In this document: piece after piece, positions 13,765-21,415 of the stretch
Numbering within the stretch: position 1 is the stretch's first letter
Layout of the letters: every line of letters starts with the position of its first letter
Source: JBFKOL01 sp041628815
Lineage (GTDB): Bacteria > Bacteroidota > Bacteroidia > Chitinophagales > Saprospiraceae
Assembly: GCA_041628815.1 (NCBI GenBank)
Contig: JBFKOL010000028.1
Span: 1 to 22,421, forward strand
Reading direction: 5' to 3'
Length of the DNA stretch: 22,421 nucleotides
The notes under the pieces: generated by a model
Seen by the model: only the letters and a program-made list of their open reading frames with translations
Databases searched by the model: none
Told to the model about the DNA's origin: nothing
Translations under genes and position numbers: made by a program

Positions 13765-16629
13765 ATGAAGAAGCCTTTGTTGTTCATCGTCATCACAAGC
13801 TGCCTACTGTCAATACAGACGACTTATGCCCAAATTTTCGATGGTACTGCGCGATTGGAATCGGTTGAAGCATTTGATCTTTCTGACAGTCCTTCCATCG
13901 TCGATCATCTTGCATTCACCAATATAGGACCTACTATCTTCAGCGGGCGCGTCGTAGATATTGCAGTTGATCCAGACGACCCTACTCACTTTTATGTGGC
14001 ATACGCTTCTGGTGGATTGTGGGAGACCAGCAACAACGGTACCTCATTCCATCCTATTTTCGATGATGAAATGGTCATGACCATTGGTGCCATTGCCGTA
14101 GATTGGGATAACGATATCTTGTGGGTTGGAACAGGCGAAGTCAACTCCAGTCGTTCTTCCTATGCCGGTACAGGTATTTTCAAGAGTAGCGACAACGGAA
14201 AAACATGGCATTATCAGGGGCTGCCAGAAAGTCACCACATAGGGAGAGTAGTCATCCATCCTGAAAATCCATCAACCCTCTGGGTCGCGGCCCTGGGTCA
14301 CCTTTACACAAAGAATGACGAACGTGGTGTATACATGACAACCGACGGTGGTGCCACGTGGGAAAAAACTCTTTTCATCAACGATGACACCGGGGTGGTA
14401 GACCTTCTTTTGGACACGTCAGATCCGGATGTGTTGTACGCTGCCGCCTGGCAGCGATCCCGCAAAGCGTGGGACTTTACCGAGGCCGGGCCGGGTTCCG
14501 GAATATATAAAAGTACCGACGGAGGCCGACAATGGCAGTTGATGACAACACCGTCAAGCGGATTCCCCACCGGTATGGGCACCGGTCGCATTGGTCTCTC
14601 ACTCTATTCCAGCGGTGGAAATAACCGCCTCTATGCCCTGCTGGATAATTACAACCGCCGACCTCCGGAGGATGACGCTTCTGTGGTCTTGCAAAAAGAA
14701 AATTTCAAAGGAATGACCCGGTCTGCCTTCCTCGACATTCCTGATAATGAACTTGAAACTTACCTTCGGGAAAACCGGTTCCCAAGAAAATATACCGCGA
14801 AGTCTGTTCGCGCTATGATAGAAAAGGAAGAAATCTCACCCGATGATTTGGCTTTGTTCCTTGAAGACGCCAATTCACTACTATTCGATACACCTGTCAT
14901 CGGAGCAGAACTCTACCGCAGCGATGATGGCGGGCAGTCTTGGACAAGGACTCATGACGAGCACCTGGATGGGCTGTATAATTCCTATGGTTACTACTTT
15001 GGCGTGGTGAGCGTGGATCCTTCCGACGCTGACAAAGTCTACATCGCCGGTGTCCCGATATTGAGATCAAGTGATGGAGGTAAATCCTTTAAAAACATTA
15101 ATGGTGACAATGTACACGTCGATCATCATAAGATATGGGTAAATCCACAGCGCGCAGGTCATCTTGTCATCGGCAACGACGGTGGCGTCAACATTTCTTA
15201 CGACGACGGCGATACCTGGATTAAATGCAATACACCGGCGGTAGGTCAATTTTACTACATCAACGTAGACAACGCTGACCCATACAACGTCTACGGCGGC
15301 ACCCAGGACAACGGTGTATGGAAAGGTAGCCACCAATACCGAGAAGGAACCCGCTGGCACAGTACTGGCAGATATCCCTACGAAGGTCTGATCGGTGGCG
15401 ATGGCATGCAGGTGCAGATTGACCTACGCGACAATGCCACGATATATACAGGTTTTCAGTTTGGCAATTATTTCCGGATCAATACTTCCTCCGGAGAGCG
15501 CAGCCGCATCACCCCTATTCATGAACTCGGGCAACGACCGTACCGTTGGAACTGGCAAAGTCCCATCCACGTATCCCTGCACAACCAGGACATCGTATAT
15601 TTTGGTGCCAATGTATTGTTCAGGTCAATGGACAAAGGTGAGAATTTCAAGGCCATCAGTGGCGATTTAACCAGGGGAGGAAAGTCTGGGGACGTACCTT
15701 TTGGCACTCTTACTACCATTCACGAATCTCCTTTAGTCTTTGGACTTATTTATACAGGAAGCGACGACGGAGCTGTGTACGTCACCCGCGACGGTGGTGT
15801 CTCATGGGTGGACATCAGCAGCCAGCTTCCGACTGGACTTTGGGTATCCCGCATCCAGGCATCAGCTCATAAAGAAGGACGCGTTTTTGTAGCCCTGAAC
15901 GGGTACCGTAATGATGACTTCAGTGCCTACCTGTTCATGAGCGAAGATTATGGCCAAAACTGGAAAAATATCAGCCATGGTCTTCCGGCAGAACCAGTGA
16001 ACGTCGTGAAAGAAGATCCCAAATCAGAAGTGATGCTCTTTGTGGGCACAGACCGGGGAACTTACGTAAGTCTCGATCAGGGTAATCGTTTTATGCGGCT
16101 CAAAAAAGGTCTCACCAGCGCACCGGTACACGATGTCGTGATTCATCAGGATCAGGACCACCTTTTGATTGGCACCCACGGACGTTCCATATTCCTTGGA
16201 TCGATCCATGCCCTGCGACAGGTAGCGGAAATGGACGACCCGGTCTTGACACTCTTCAATCCAGACAAGGTAAGATACCGGAGCAATACCGGGAACAGGC
16301 GAGCCTTCTATCTTGATTTTTCTACCAATGAAGTGAGCATAGAGATTTTCGCTCCTGCAGCCTCCAAAGGAGTCCTCTCTGTTACATCCGAAAAGGCAAC
16401 AAAACTTTATACCGGAGATGTCGACCTTCCTCTTGGGCTTTCTACCCTGGAATACGACCTGTCCATTGATAAATCGGAAATCGAAAAATACAAAGGCGAG
16501 TTAGATGAAGACAGTAAACTGGAAGAGGCGGACGACGGCAATTACTATCTATTGCCGGGGAAATATACGATACAACTTGAAGCAGGAGGACAAACGGCAA
16601 CCACTGAACTTGAAATTACCGAACGATAG
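13765..16629 (+). CDS. Secreted sortilin/BNR-type (VPS10-like) beta-propeller protein
   Basis: The 954-residue protein has a signal peptide (MKKPLLFIVITSCLLSIQTTYAQ, cut near 22) and a large body with many Asp-box motifs S.D.G..W. Examples are SSDNGKTW (141-148), TTDGGATW (192-199), STDGGRQW (250-257), then SDDGGQSW, SSDGGKSF, SYDDGDTW, TRDGGVSW and SEDYGQNW. The N-terminal FTNIGPTIFSGRVVDIAVDP is the usual opening of these Bacteroidota 'glycosyl hydrolase/sortilin' propellers. The propeller is followed by an Ig-like C-terminal region ending LPGKYTIQLEAGG...LEITER. Despite the usual database name, I see no glycosidase catalytic set, so binding is as likely as catalysis. There is no T9SS sorting domain, so it is probably periplasmic. 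The rhomboid gene follows 8 bp later. Confidence 0.85.
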   Translation: MKKPLLFIVITSCLLSIQTTYAQIFDGTARLESVEAFDLSDSPSIVDHLAFTNIGPTIFSGRVVDIAVDPDDPTHFYVAYASGGLWETSNNGTSFHPIFDDEMVMTIGAIAVDWDNDILWVGTGEVNSSRSSYAGTGIFKSSDNGKTWHYQGLPESHHIGRVVIHPENPSTLWVAALGHLYTKNDERGVYMTTDGGATWEKTLFINDDTGVVDLLLDTSDPDVLYAAAWQRSRKAWDFTEAGPGSGIYKSTDGGRQWQLMTTPSSGFPTGMGTGRIGLSLYSSGGNNRLYALLDNYNRRPPEDDASVVLQKENFKGMTRSAFLDIPDNELETYLRENRFPRKYTAKSVRAMIEKEEISPDDLALFLEDANSLLFDTPVIGAELYRSDDGGQSWTRTHDEHLDGLYNSYGYYFGVVSVDPSDADKVYIAGVPILRSSDGGKSFKNINGDNVHVDHHKIWVNPQRAGHLVIGNDGGVNISYDDGDTWIKCNTPAVGQFYYINVDNADPYNVYGGTQDNGVWKGSHQYREGTRWHSTGRYPYEGLIGGDGMQVQIDLRDNATIYTGFQFGNYFRINTSSGERSRITPIHELGQRPYRWNWQSPIHVSLHNQDIVYFGANVLFRSMDKGENFKAISGDLTRGGKSGDVPFGTLTTIHESPLVFGLIYTGSDDGAVYVTRDGGVSWVDISSQLPTGLWVSRIQASAHKEGRVFVALNGYRNDDFSAYLFMSEDYGQNWKNISHGLPAEPVNVVKEDPKSEVMLFVGTDRGTYVSLDQGNRFMRLKKGLTSAPVHDVVIHQDQDHLLIGTHGRSIFLGSIHALRQVAEMDDPVLTLFNPDKVRYRSNTGNRRAFYLDFSTNEVSIEIFAPAASKGVLSVTSEKATKLYTGDVDLPLGLSTLEYDLSIDKSEIEKYKGELDEDSKLEEADDGNYYLLPGKYTIQLEAGGQTATTELEITER

Positions 16630-16637
16630 ACAGCCCG

Positions 16638-17246
16638 ATGATTACCAATTTGTTCTGCATAGCTATTTTCGCCAGCTCGTACTTTGCCTTTCAAAAGCCT
16701 GCCCTTACTTCTCGATACCTTCACCATCCCTACAGAGAAATGCACCTGAAGCAATGGGAACGGCTTCTGACTTCCGGTTTTCTTCATGGAAGCTGGAACC
16801 ACTTGCTTATCAATCTTTTTGTTTTGTGGCAGTTTGGTCAATTCGTTGAAAACTATTTCCTGGTAAGATTTGGAGAAACCATGGGGTCATTTTCCTACAT
16901 TTTCTTTTTGCTGTCCGCCATCGTTGTTTCAAACATTGGAACGCTGATCAAGCATCGTGACAACCCCGGATTTAGAAGTCTTGGCGCCTCGGGAGTTACT
17001 TCTTCCATGGTGCTCGTCTACGTGTTGTTTAACCCTTGGCAGATGTTCATTTTTCCTCCTGTTCCCGCCATTGTTTTTGCCATCCTGTATTTGGGATATT
17101 CGACATGGGCCGCTGAAAGGAACAGGGATCACATCGACCATTACGGGCATCTTTGGGGATCTCTGTACGGTATAGTGTTTATAGCCATAACTGATCCTGC
17201 TGTCTTTCGTTATTTTCTGGATTCCTTGTCGGATCTTCCGTGGTAA
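16638..17246 (+). CDS. Rhomboid-family intramembrane serine protease
   Basis: The 202-residue protein is almost all membrane helix. The catalytic Ser118 is in GASG (116-119) and the catalytic His171 is in HYGHLWGSLYG (168-178). The HGSWNHLLIN block (50-59) supplies His50, His55 and Asn59 in the spacing of the E. coli GlpG oxyanion region. All dyad and oxyanion residues appear present, so it should be an active six-helix protease. It lacks any extra N-terminal domain. It is 8 bp downstream of the propeller gene, so the two are probably co-transcribed; whether they interact is unknown. Confidence 0.92.
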   Translation: MITNLFCIAIFASSYFAFQKPALTSRYLHHPYREMHLKQWERLLTSGFLHGSWNHLLINLFVLWQFGQFVENYFLVRFGETMGSFSYIFFLLSAIVVSNIGTLIKHRDNPGFRSLGASGVTSSMVLVYVLFNPWQMFIFPPVPAIVFAILYLGYSTWAAERNRDHIDHYGHLWGSLYGIVFIAITDPAVFRYFLDSLSDLPW

Positions 17247-17273
17247 AAACGGCAAACCCGCCAGACTGTACGA

Positions 17274-18899
17274 CTAGCCCAGGAAAGGATACCGATAGTC
17301 TATGGGAGCCACGAAATTCTCCTTAATGGTCCTTGGTGAAACCCACCTGTACAAATTGAGAATAGAACCCGCTTTGTCGTTGGTTCCTGAGCCCCTGGCC
17401 CCGCCGAATGGTTGCTGTCCCACAACAGCTCCTGTGGGCTTGTCATTGATGTAAAAATTACCAGCTGCATTAACCAATGCCTGGCGGGCTTCTATGACAG
17501 CTTTTCTGTCCGTAGCAAAAATTGAACCTGTTAAGGCATAGGGTGAAGATGAATCTACGAGCTTCAGCGTATCGGAATAGGCCTCATCTTTATAGACATA
17601 CAAGGATAGCACAGGCCCAAAAATTTCCTCGCACATCGTGCGATATTTGGGATCCTCCACCTTAAGGACCGTGGGGTTTATAAAATACCCTTCCTCATCA
17701 CTGTAGGTACCCCCTGCAAGCACATCGACCCCGGCGGTACCCTTTGCCTCTTCGATGTATGCCGTTATTTTATCATAGGCTTTACGATCGATCACCGCAT
17801 TGATAAAGTTGGAAAAATCCTCCACTGTACCCATCTTGAAAGAATGGATGTCTTCCAAAAGGCTGGATTGAACAGCTGGCCATAAGGATTCGGGAATATA
17901 TGCCCTGGACGCAGCGCTGCACTTTTGGCCCTGGAACTCAAATGCTCCGCGCGAGAGCGCCGTAGCCACTTGGTCAGGGTTGGCAGATCGGTGAACCATA
18001 ACGAAATCTTTGCCACCGGTCTCCCCCACTATTCGCGGATAACTCTTATAGGAAGCAACGTTATTACCTATGGTCGCCCAAAGGTGATTGAAGACGCCAG
18101 TGCTCCCAGTAAAATGTAGACCTCCAAAGTCTCTGTGATTGAAAACGGCGCCACCCACTGTCTTGCCATCTGTATAGACCAGGTTGATCACTCCATCAGG
18201 CAAGCCCGCCTCCCTAAGTATACTCATCACCGAGTAGGCCGCATAGATCTGTGATTCAGCAGGTTTCCATACCACGGTATTGCCCATGAGAGCAGGAGCC
18301 CCGGGCAAATTGCCCGATATGGCAGTAAAATTGAATGGTGTCAGGGCGAATACAAACCCTTCCAACGGCCTGTATTCCAGGCTATTCCACACGGTAGGCG
18401 AACTATTGGGTTGCTGGGCATATATCTCGCTCATATACTGCACATTGAAGCGATAGAAATCTGCAAGTTCTGCTACTGCGTCAATTTCCGATTGATATAT
18501 GTTTTTGGATTGAGCCATCATGGTGGCCGCGTTCATATAAGCCCTCTTCGGACCTGCGATAAGGTCTGCTGCCCTTAGAAAAATAGCTGCCCTGTCCTCC
18601 CAGGGCATTGCAGACCACTCGTCCTTTGCCTTCATTGCGGCCTCGATAGCATCCTGCACATGTTTCGCTTCACCCCTGGAATACCTGCCGATAGTATTTC
18701 GAATGTCATGAGGCGATCGTATTTCAATGCGCTGATCTGTAAATACATCTCGGCCATCGATGACCATGGGAATTTCCATCTGAAGTGCTTTCCTCCTGTT
18801 AATCTCCTCGAGCACATCCTGCTTTTCCTGACTACCTGGACTGTAATTAAGTATTTTCTCATTGTGTGCCTTGGGAACCTGGTAAATGCTGTTATTCAT
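17274..18899 (-). CDS. pruA: L-glutamate gamma-semialdehyde (P5C) dehydrogenase
   Basis: The enzyme oxidises glutamate semialdehyde/P5C to glutamate with NAD as the second step of proline breakdown. The 541-residue protein has all aldehyde dehydrogenase landmarks: Asn190 in TPFNF, the GNTVVWKP cofactor block (206-213), the FTGSTGVF glycine motif, catalytic-base Glu293 in VGETGGKDF, and nucleophile Cys327 in GQKCSAASR. The later EEIFGPVLSLYVY and PFGGARGSGTNDK match the stand-alone PruA type. No proline dehydrogenase domain is fused and no putA/prodh gene is next to it. Rhomboid and pruA converge with a 27 bp gap. A one-mismatch -7 element lies upstream at 18930-18937. Confidence 0.94.
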   Translation of the reverse strand: MNNSIYQVPKAHNEKILNYSPGSQEKQDVLEEINRRKALQMEIPMVIDGRDVFTDQRIEIRSPHDIRNTIGRYSRGEAKHVQDAIEAAMKAKDEWSAMPWEDRAAIFLRAADLIAGPKRAYMNAATMMAQSKNIYQSEIDAVAELADFYRFNVQYMSEIYAQQPNSSPTVWNSLEYRPLEGFVFALTPFNFTAISGNLPGAPALMGNTVVWKPAESQIYAAYSVMSILREAGLPDGVINLVYTDGKTVGGAVFNHRDFGGLHFTGSTGVFNHLWATIGNNVASYKSYPRIVGETGGKDFVMVHRSANPDQVATALSRGAFEFQGQKCSAASRAYIPESLWPAVQSSLLEDIHSFKMGTVEDFSNFINAVIDRKAYDKITAYIEEAKGTAGVDVLAGGTYSDEEGYFINPTVLKVEDPKYRTMCEEIFGPVLSLYVYKDEAYSDTLKLVDSSSPYALTGSIFATDRKAVIEARQALVNAAGNFYINDKPTGAVVGQQPFGGARGSGTNDKAGSILNLYRWVSPRTIKENFVAPIDYRYPFLG

Positions 18900-18929
18900 G
18901 ATTTCTATTTAGAAAGAAAAATGGTAGTG

Positions 18930-18937
18930 CAAAGTAA
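18930..18937 (-). promoter_or_regulatory. Possible pruA -7 element (one mismatch)
   Basis: The minus strand reads TTACTTTG against TAnnTTTG. The predicted start near 18923 would leave a 24 nt leader before the pruA ATG. No clear -33 box is seen. Confidence 0.35.
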
Positions 18938-18986
18938 AGAAGTCTTATGATAAAAGACCACTACATGCATCACACTCAGCTGCATC

Positions 18987-19011
18987 TTTACCGGAGAGGA
19001 CTCATGGTAAA
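18987..19011 (-). terminator. Hairpin downstream of coaD (weak terminator candidate)
   Basis: TTTACC (18987-18992) pairs with GGTAAA (19006-19011), and an inner GAG/CTC (18994-18996 with 19001-19003) extends the structure. It starts 5 bases beyond the coaD stop in the direction of transcription. There is no U tract after it, so it may be an RNA-stabilising or Rho-related structure, or chance. Confidence 0.3.
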
Positions 19012-19015
19012 CAAA

Positions 19016-19477
19016 CTAAATCTCAATTCTTATTTCGGGTGGAAGAAAGGCAGAGGTATCTCCTTTACCAGTAATGATTTCGCGAACGATGGTCGAACTG
19101 ATGTGTGAATATTCGGGTCTGCTGATGAAAAAAATGGTCTCGATGTCTTTGCCAACAATATAATTGAGCTGAGCAATGGTTTTTTCATAGTCGAAATCCG
19201 ATGCATTCCTCAAACCACGGATAAGGTATTTGGCATTGACTTTCTTGCAGAAATGCACCGTCAATCCTTCAAAGTGGTCCACTTCAACGGACGGGTCGTC
19301 CTTGAAGACATCTTCAAGCCAGTCGAGACGCTGTTGCAAGGGAAACAATGCTTTCTTAATCGAATTTACCCCGATGGCCATGATGATCTTATCGAAGAGC
19401 GGTATGGCCCTCTTGACAATATCCACGTGTCCGGTGGTAATTGGGTCAAAGGATCCGGGAAATACGGCGATTTTCAT
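19016..19477 (-). CDS. coaD: Phosphopantetheine adenylyltransferase
   Basis: CoaD transfers AMP from ATP to 4'-phosphopantetheine, the fourth step in CoA synthesis. From the ATG at 19477 the protein has 153 residues, near the usual 155-165. It carries GSFDPITTGH (8-17, the nucleotidyltransferase (H/T)xGH motif), the substrate-binding Lys in VNSIKKALF, LIRGLRNASDFDYE, and the ATP-binding EYSHISSTIVRE. The frame is open to 19522, but MKIAVFPGSFDP is the homologous start, with an A-rich leader. A possible -7 element with one mismatch (TTATTTTG) lies near 19510-19517. Confidence 0.95.
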   Translation of the reverse strand: MKIAVFPGSFDPITTGHVDIVKRAIPLFDKIIMAIGVNSIKKALFPLQQRLDWLEDVFKDDPSVEVDHFEGLTVHFCKKVNAKYLIRGLRNASDFDYEKTIAQLNYIVGKDIETIFFISRPEYSHISSTIVREIITGKGDTSAFLPPEIRIEI

Positions 19478-19598
19478 CTTTTTTTGTTGACGGGTAAGCA
19501 AGTCTGTTGCAAAATAACACAATCCCCCTTTCTTCTATCAGCTCACTTCCACATTCTGACCTTCTGCCTGCCATCGTGTAAATTACTGAGGTAAAAAC

Positions 19599-19606
19599 TA
19601 TCTTTG
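19599..19606 (+). promoter_or_regulatory. Candidate lpdA promoter -7 element
   Basis: TATCTTTG is an exact TAnnTTTG match. Transcription would start near 19613, about 16 nt before the lpdA ATG. The -33 region has no clear TTTG. Confidence 0.55.
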
Positions 19607-19628
19607 CATCCTCGACAAAAATTCGAAC

Positions 19629-21029
19629 ATGCAAACTTTTGACGTCATCGTGATCGGTAGTGGACCCGGCGGCTATGTAGCCGCAATCAGAGCTTCTCAG
19701 CTGGGATTAAAAACAGCCATAGTAGAAAAGGAAAACCTTGGTGGTGTATGTCTCAATTGGGGTTGTATTCCCACCAAAGCGCTGCTGAAATCTGCCCAGG
19801 TTTTTGAGTACCTCAATCATGCTGAAGATTATGGACTTTCTGTTAAGGAAGCCAAAGTGGATTTCGGAAAAGTCATTGGTCGCAGCAGGAGTGTCGCTGA
19901 AGGTATGAGCAAAGGAGTCAACTTCCTAATGAAGAAGAATGATATCAAAATTTTTACTGGAACAGGAAGTCTTGCTCGTGGAAAAAAGGTGGAGGTGACC
20001 ACTGAGCAAGGAAAAAAGGAAGAGATAGGTGCCGAGCACATCATCATTGCCACCGGTGGCAGATCTAAGGCTCTGCCACATATTCCTATAGACGGGAAAG
20101 ACGTGATAGGGTATCGAGAGGCCATGACCCTCGCAAAGCAACCCAAATCTATGGTTGTAATTGGCGCTGGAGCTATTGGTGTTGAATTTGCCTATTTCTA
20201 CCATGCTATTGGTACCAACGTAACCATCGTTGAATTTCTCGAACAAGGCCTTTTGCCCCGGGAAGACCGGGATGTATCGCGCGAACTTGGAAAGATTTTC
20301 AAGAAAAAAGGCATCGATGTCATGGCCAACACCTCCGTAGAAAAAGTAGAAAAGAAAGGTAAAGCACTCCTTGTCACTGTTAAAAGCCGCAAAGACGAAA
20401 GCACGAAAACACTCGAATGCGATGTCGTTTTATCCGCAGCTGGGGTGGCTCCAAACGTGGAGAATATAGGCTTGGAACCTTTGGGTATCAACCTGGAGAA
20501 TGGGCTGATTAAAGTGGACGAGTTCTACCGCACCAATGTGCCGGGCATTTATGCCATAGGTGATGTTGTACAAGGTCCGGCACTGGCACACGTAGCATCT
20601 GCCGAAGGAATTATTTGTGTTGAAAAAATTGCTGGAAAGGAACCCAGACCTCTTGACTACGGGAATATTCCGTCATGTACTTATTGCCATCCCGAGGTAG
20701 CCAGTGTAGGTATGACTGAACAACAAGCCAAGGACGCAGGATACGAACTCAGGCTTGGCAAATTTCCTTTCGCTGCTTCCGGAAAGGCGAAAGCAGCGGG
20801 CAGCCCTGAAGGATTCGTGAAAGTCATCTATGACGCCAAATATGGAGAGCTCCTGGGAGCTCATCTGATAGGATATAATGTCACTGAAATGATAGCGGAA
20901 ATTGTAGCGGCGAGGCATCTCGAAACTACGGGTCACGAAATTATTAAGTCCGTACACCCCCACCCAACCATGAGTGAAGCTATTATGGAGGCGTCGGCCG
21001 CTGCCTACGATGAAGTCATCCATCTTTGA
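19629..21029 (+). CDS. lpdA: Dihydrolipoyl dehydrogenase (E3)
   Basis: E3 reoxidises dihydrolipoamide in the pyruvate, 2-oxoglutarate or branched-chain dehydrogenase complexes, or in glycine cleavage, using FAD and NAD. The 466-residue protein has the FAD motif GSGPGG (10-15), the redox disulfide Cys41/Cys46 in GGVCLNWGCIPTK, the NAD motif GAGAIG (179-184), the second FAD block YAIGDVVQGPALAHVA, and the partner-subunit dyad His445-Glu450 in HPHPTMSEAIME. All catalytic residues are present. No E1 or E2 gene is adjacent, so which complex it serves cannot be read from context. Confidence 0.95.
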   Translation: MQTFDVIVIGSGPGGYVAAIRASQLGLKTAIVEKENLGGVCLNWGCIPTKALLKSAQVFEYLNHAEDYGLSVKEAKVDFGKVIGRSRSVAEGMSKGVNFLMKKNDIKIFTGTGSLARGKKVEVTTEQGKKEEIGAEHIIIATGGRSKALPHIPIDGKDVIGYREAMTLAKQPKSMVVIGAGAIGVEFAYFYHAIGTNVTIVEFLEQGLLPREDRDVSRELGKIFKKKGIDVMANTSVEKVEKKGKALLVTVKSRKDESTKTLECDVVLSAAGVAPNVENIGLEPLGINLENGLIKVDEFYRTNVPGIYAIGDVVQGPALAHVASAEGIICVEKIAGKEPRPLDYGNIPSCTYCHPEVASVGMTEQQAKDAGYELRLGKFPFAASGKAKAAGSPEGFVKVIYDAKYGELLGAHLIGYNVTEMIAEIVAARHLETTGHEIIKSVHPHPTMSEAIMEASAAAYDEVIHL

Positions 21030-21081
21030 TCTTTTTCAAAGAAAAGATGTTAATAAAATTTGTAGAAAGGCTAATTATGGC

Positions 21082-21294
21082 ATGAACCGCATTGCACTTG
21101 TCGTCATCGGATTCGCCCTTTTCATAATGGGTTTTCTGGCCCTTATTTTGGGCTTCATAGGCCTTGGCCTCTGGCCAATTTCCTTTTTCGATGAAAATGG
21201 CAGCCCTATAGTCGCCTTCGGGGTAAAAATGTTAATGGTTGTCCTGGGACTTGTATTGCTTTATATAGGCCGTATGCCACCGGAAGAAGCTTGA
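21082..21294 (+). CDS. Small two-helix membrane protein, unknown
   Basis: From the ATG at 21082 the product has 70 residues with two membrane helices (about 3-28 and 45-64), and a short loop WPISFFDENGSP between them. It ends YIGRMPPEEA. No conserved domain is recognised. The longer open frame back to 20974 overlaps lpdA and is unlikely. The sequence AAAATTTG (21055-21062) is one mismatch from the -7 consensus and would give a 13 nt leader, so the gene may have its own promoter, or follow lpdA by read-through. The strongly hydrophobic composition supports a real gene, but with no homology seen this stays tentative. Confidence 0.55.
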   Translation: MNRIALVVIGFALFIMGFLALILGFIGLGLWPISFFDENGSPIVAFGVKMLMVVLGLVLLYIGRMPPEEA

Positions 21295-21360
21295 AAATCC
21301 AAAGGGTTGACAGAGTATGAGCTCAAAGCGAAATGTAAAGATGGATCTCGTATAAAAGAA

Positions 21361-21391
21361 AAAAGGTTACCCTTTACAAGGGTAACCTTTT
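21361..21391. terminator. Bidirectional intrinsic terminator (12 bp perfect stem)
   Basis: AAAAGGTTACCC (21361-21372) and GGGTAACCTTTT (21380-21391) form a perfect 12 bp stem with a 7 nt loop. On the minus strand it is followed by TTCTTTTATA, giving a strong U tract for the glutamine synthetase transcript. In the plus direction the stem's own U4 gives a weaker stop for the small membrane gene. It lies exactly between the two convergent 3' ends. Confidence 0.85.
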
Positions 21392-21415
21392 AATTGGATT
21401 TGTCCTATGGGAAAA

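Noticed and set aside
13659..13868. Open frame of 69 codons spanning the gap before the propeller gene
   Set aside because: It overlaps the propeller signal peptide in another frame, and that gene's own start and signal peptide are convincing.
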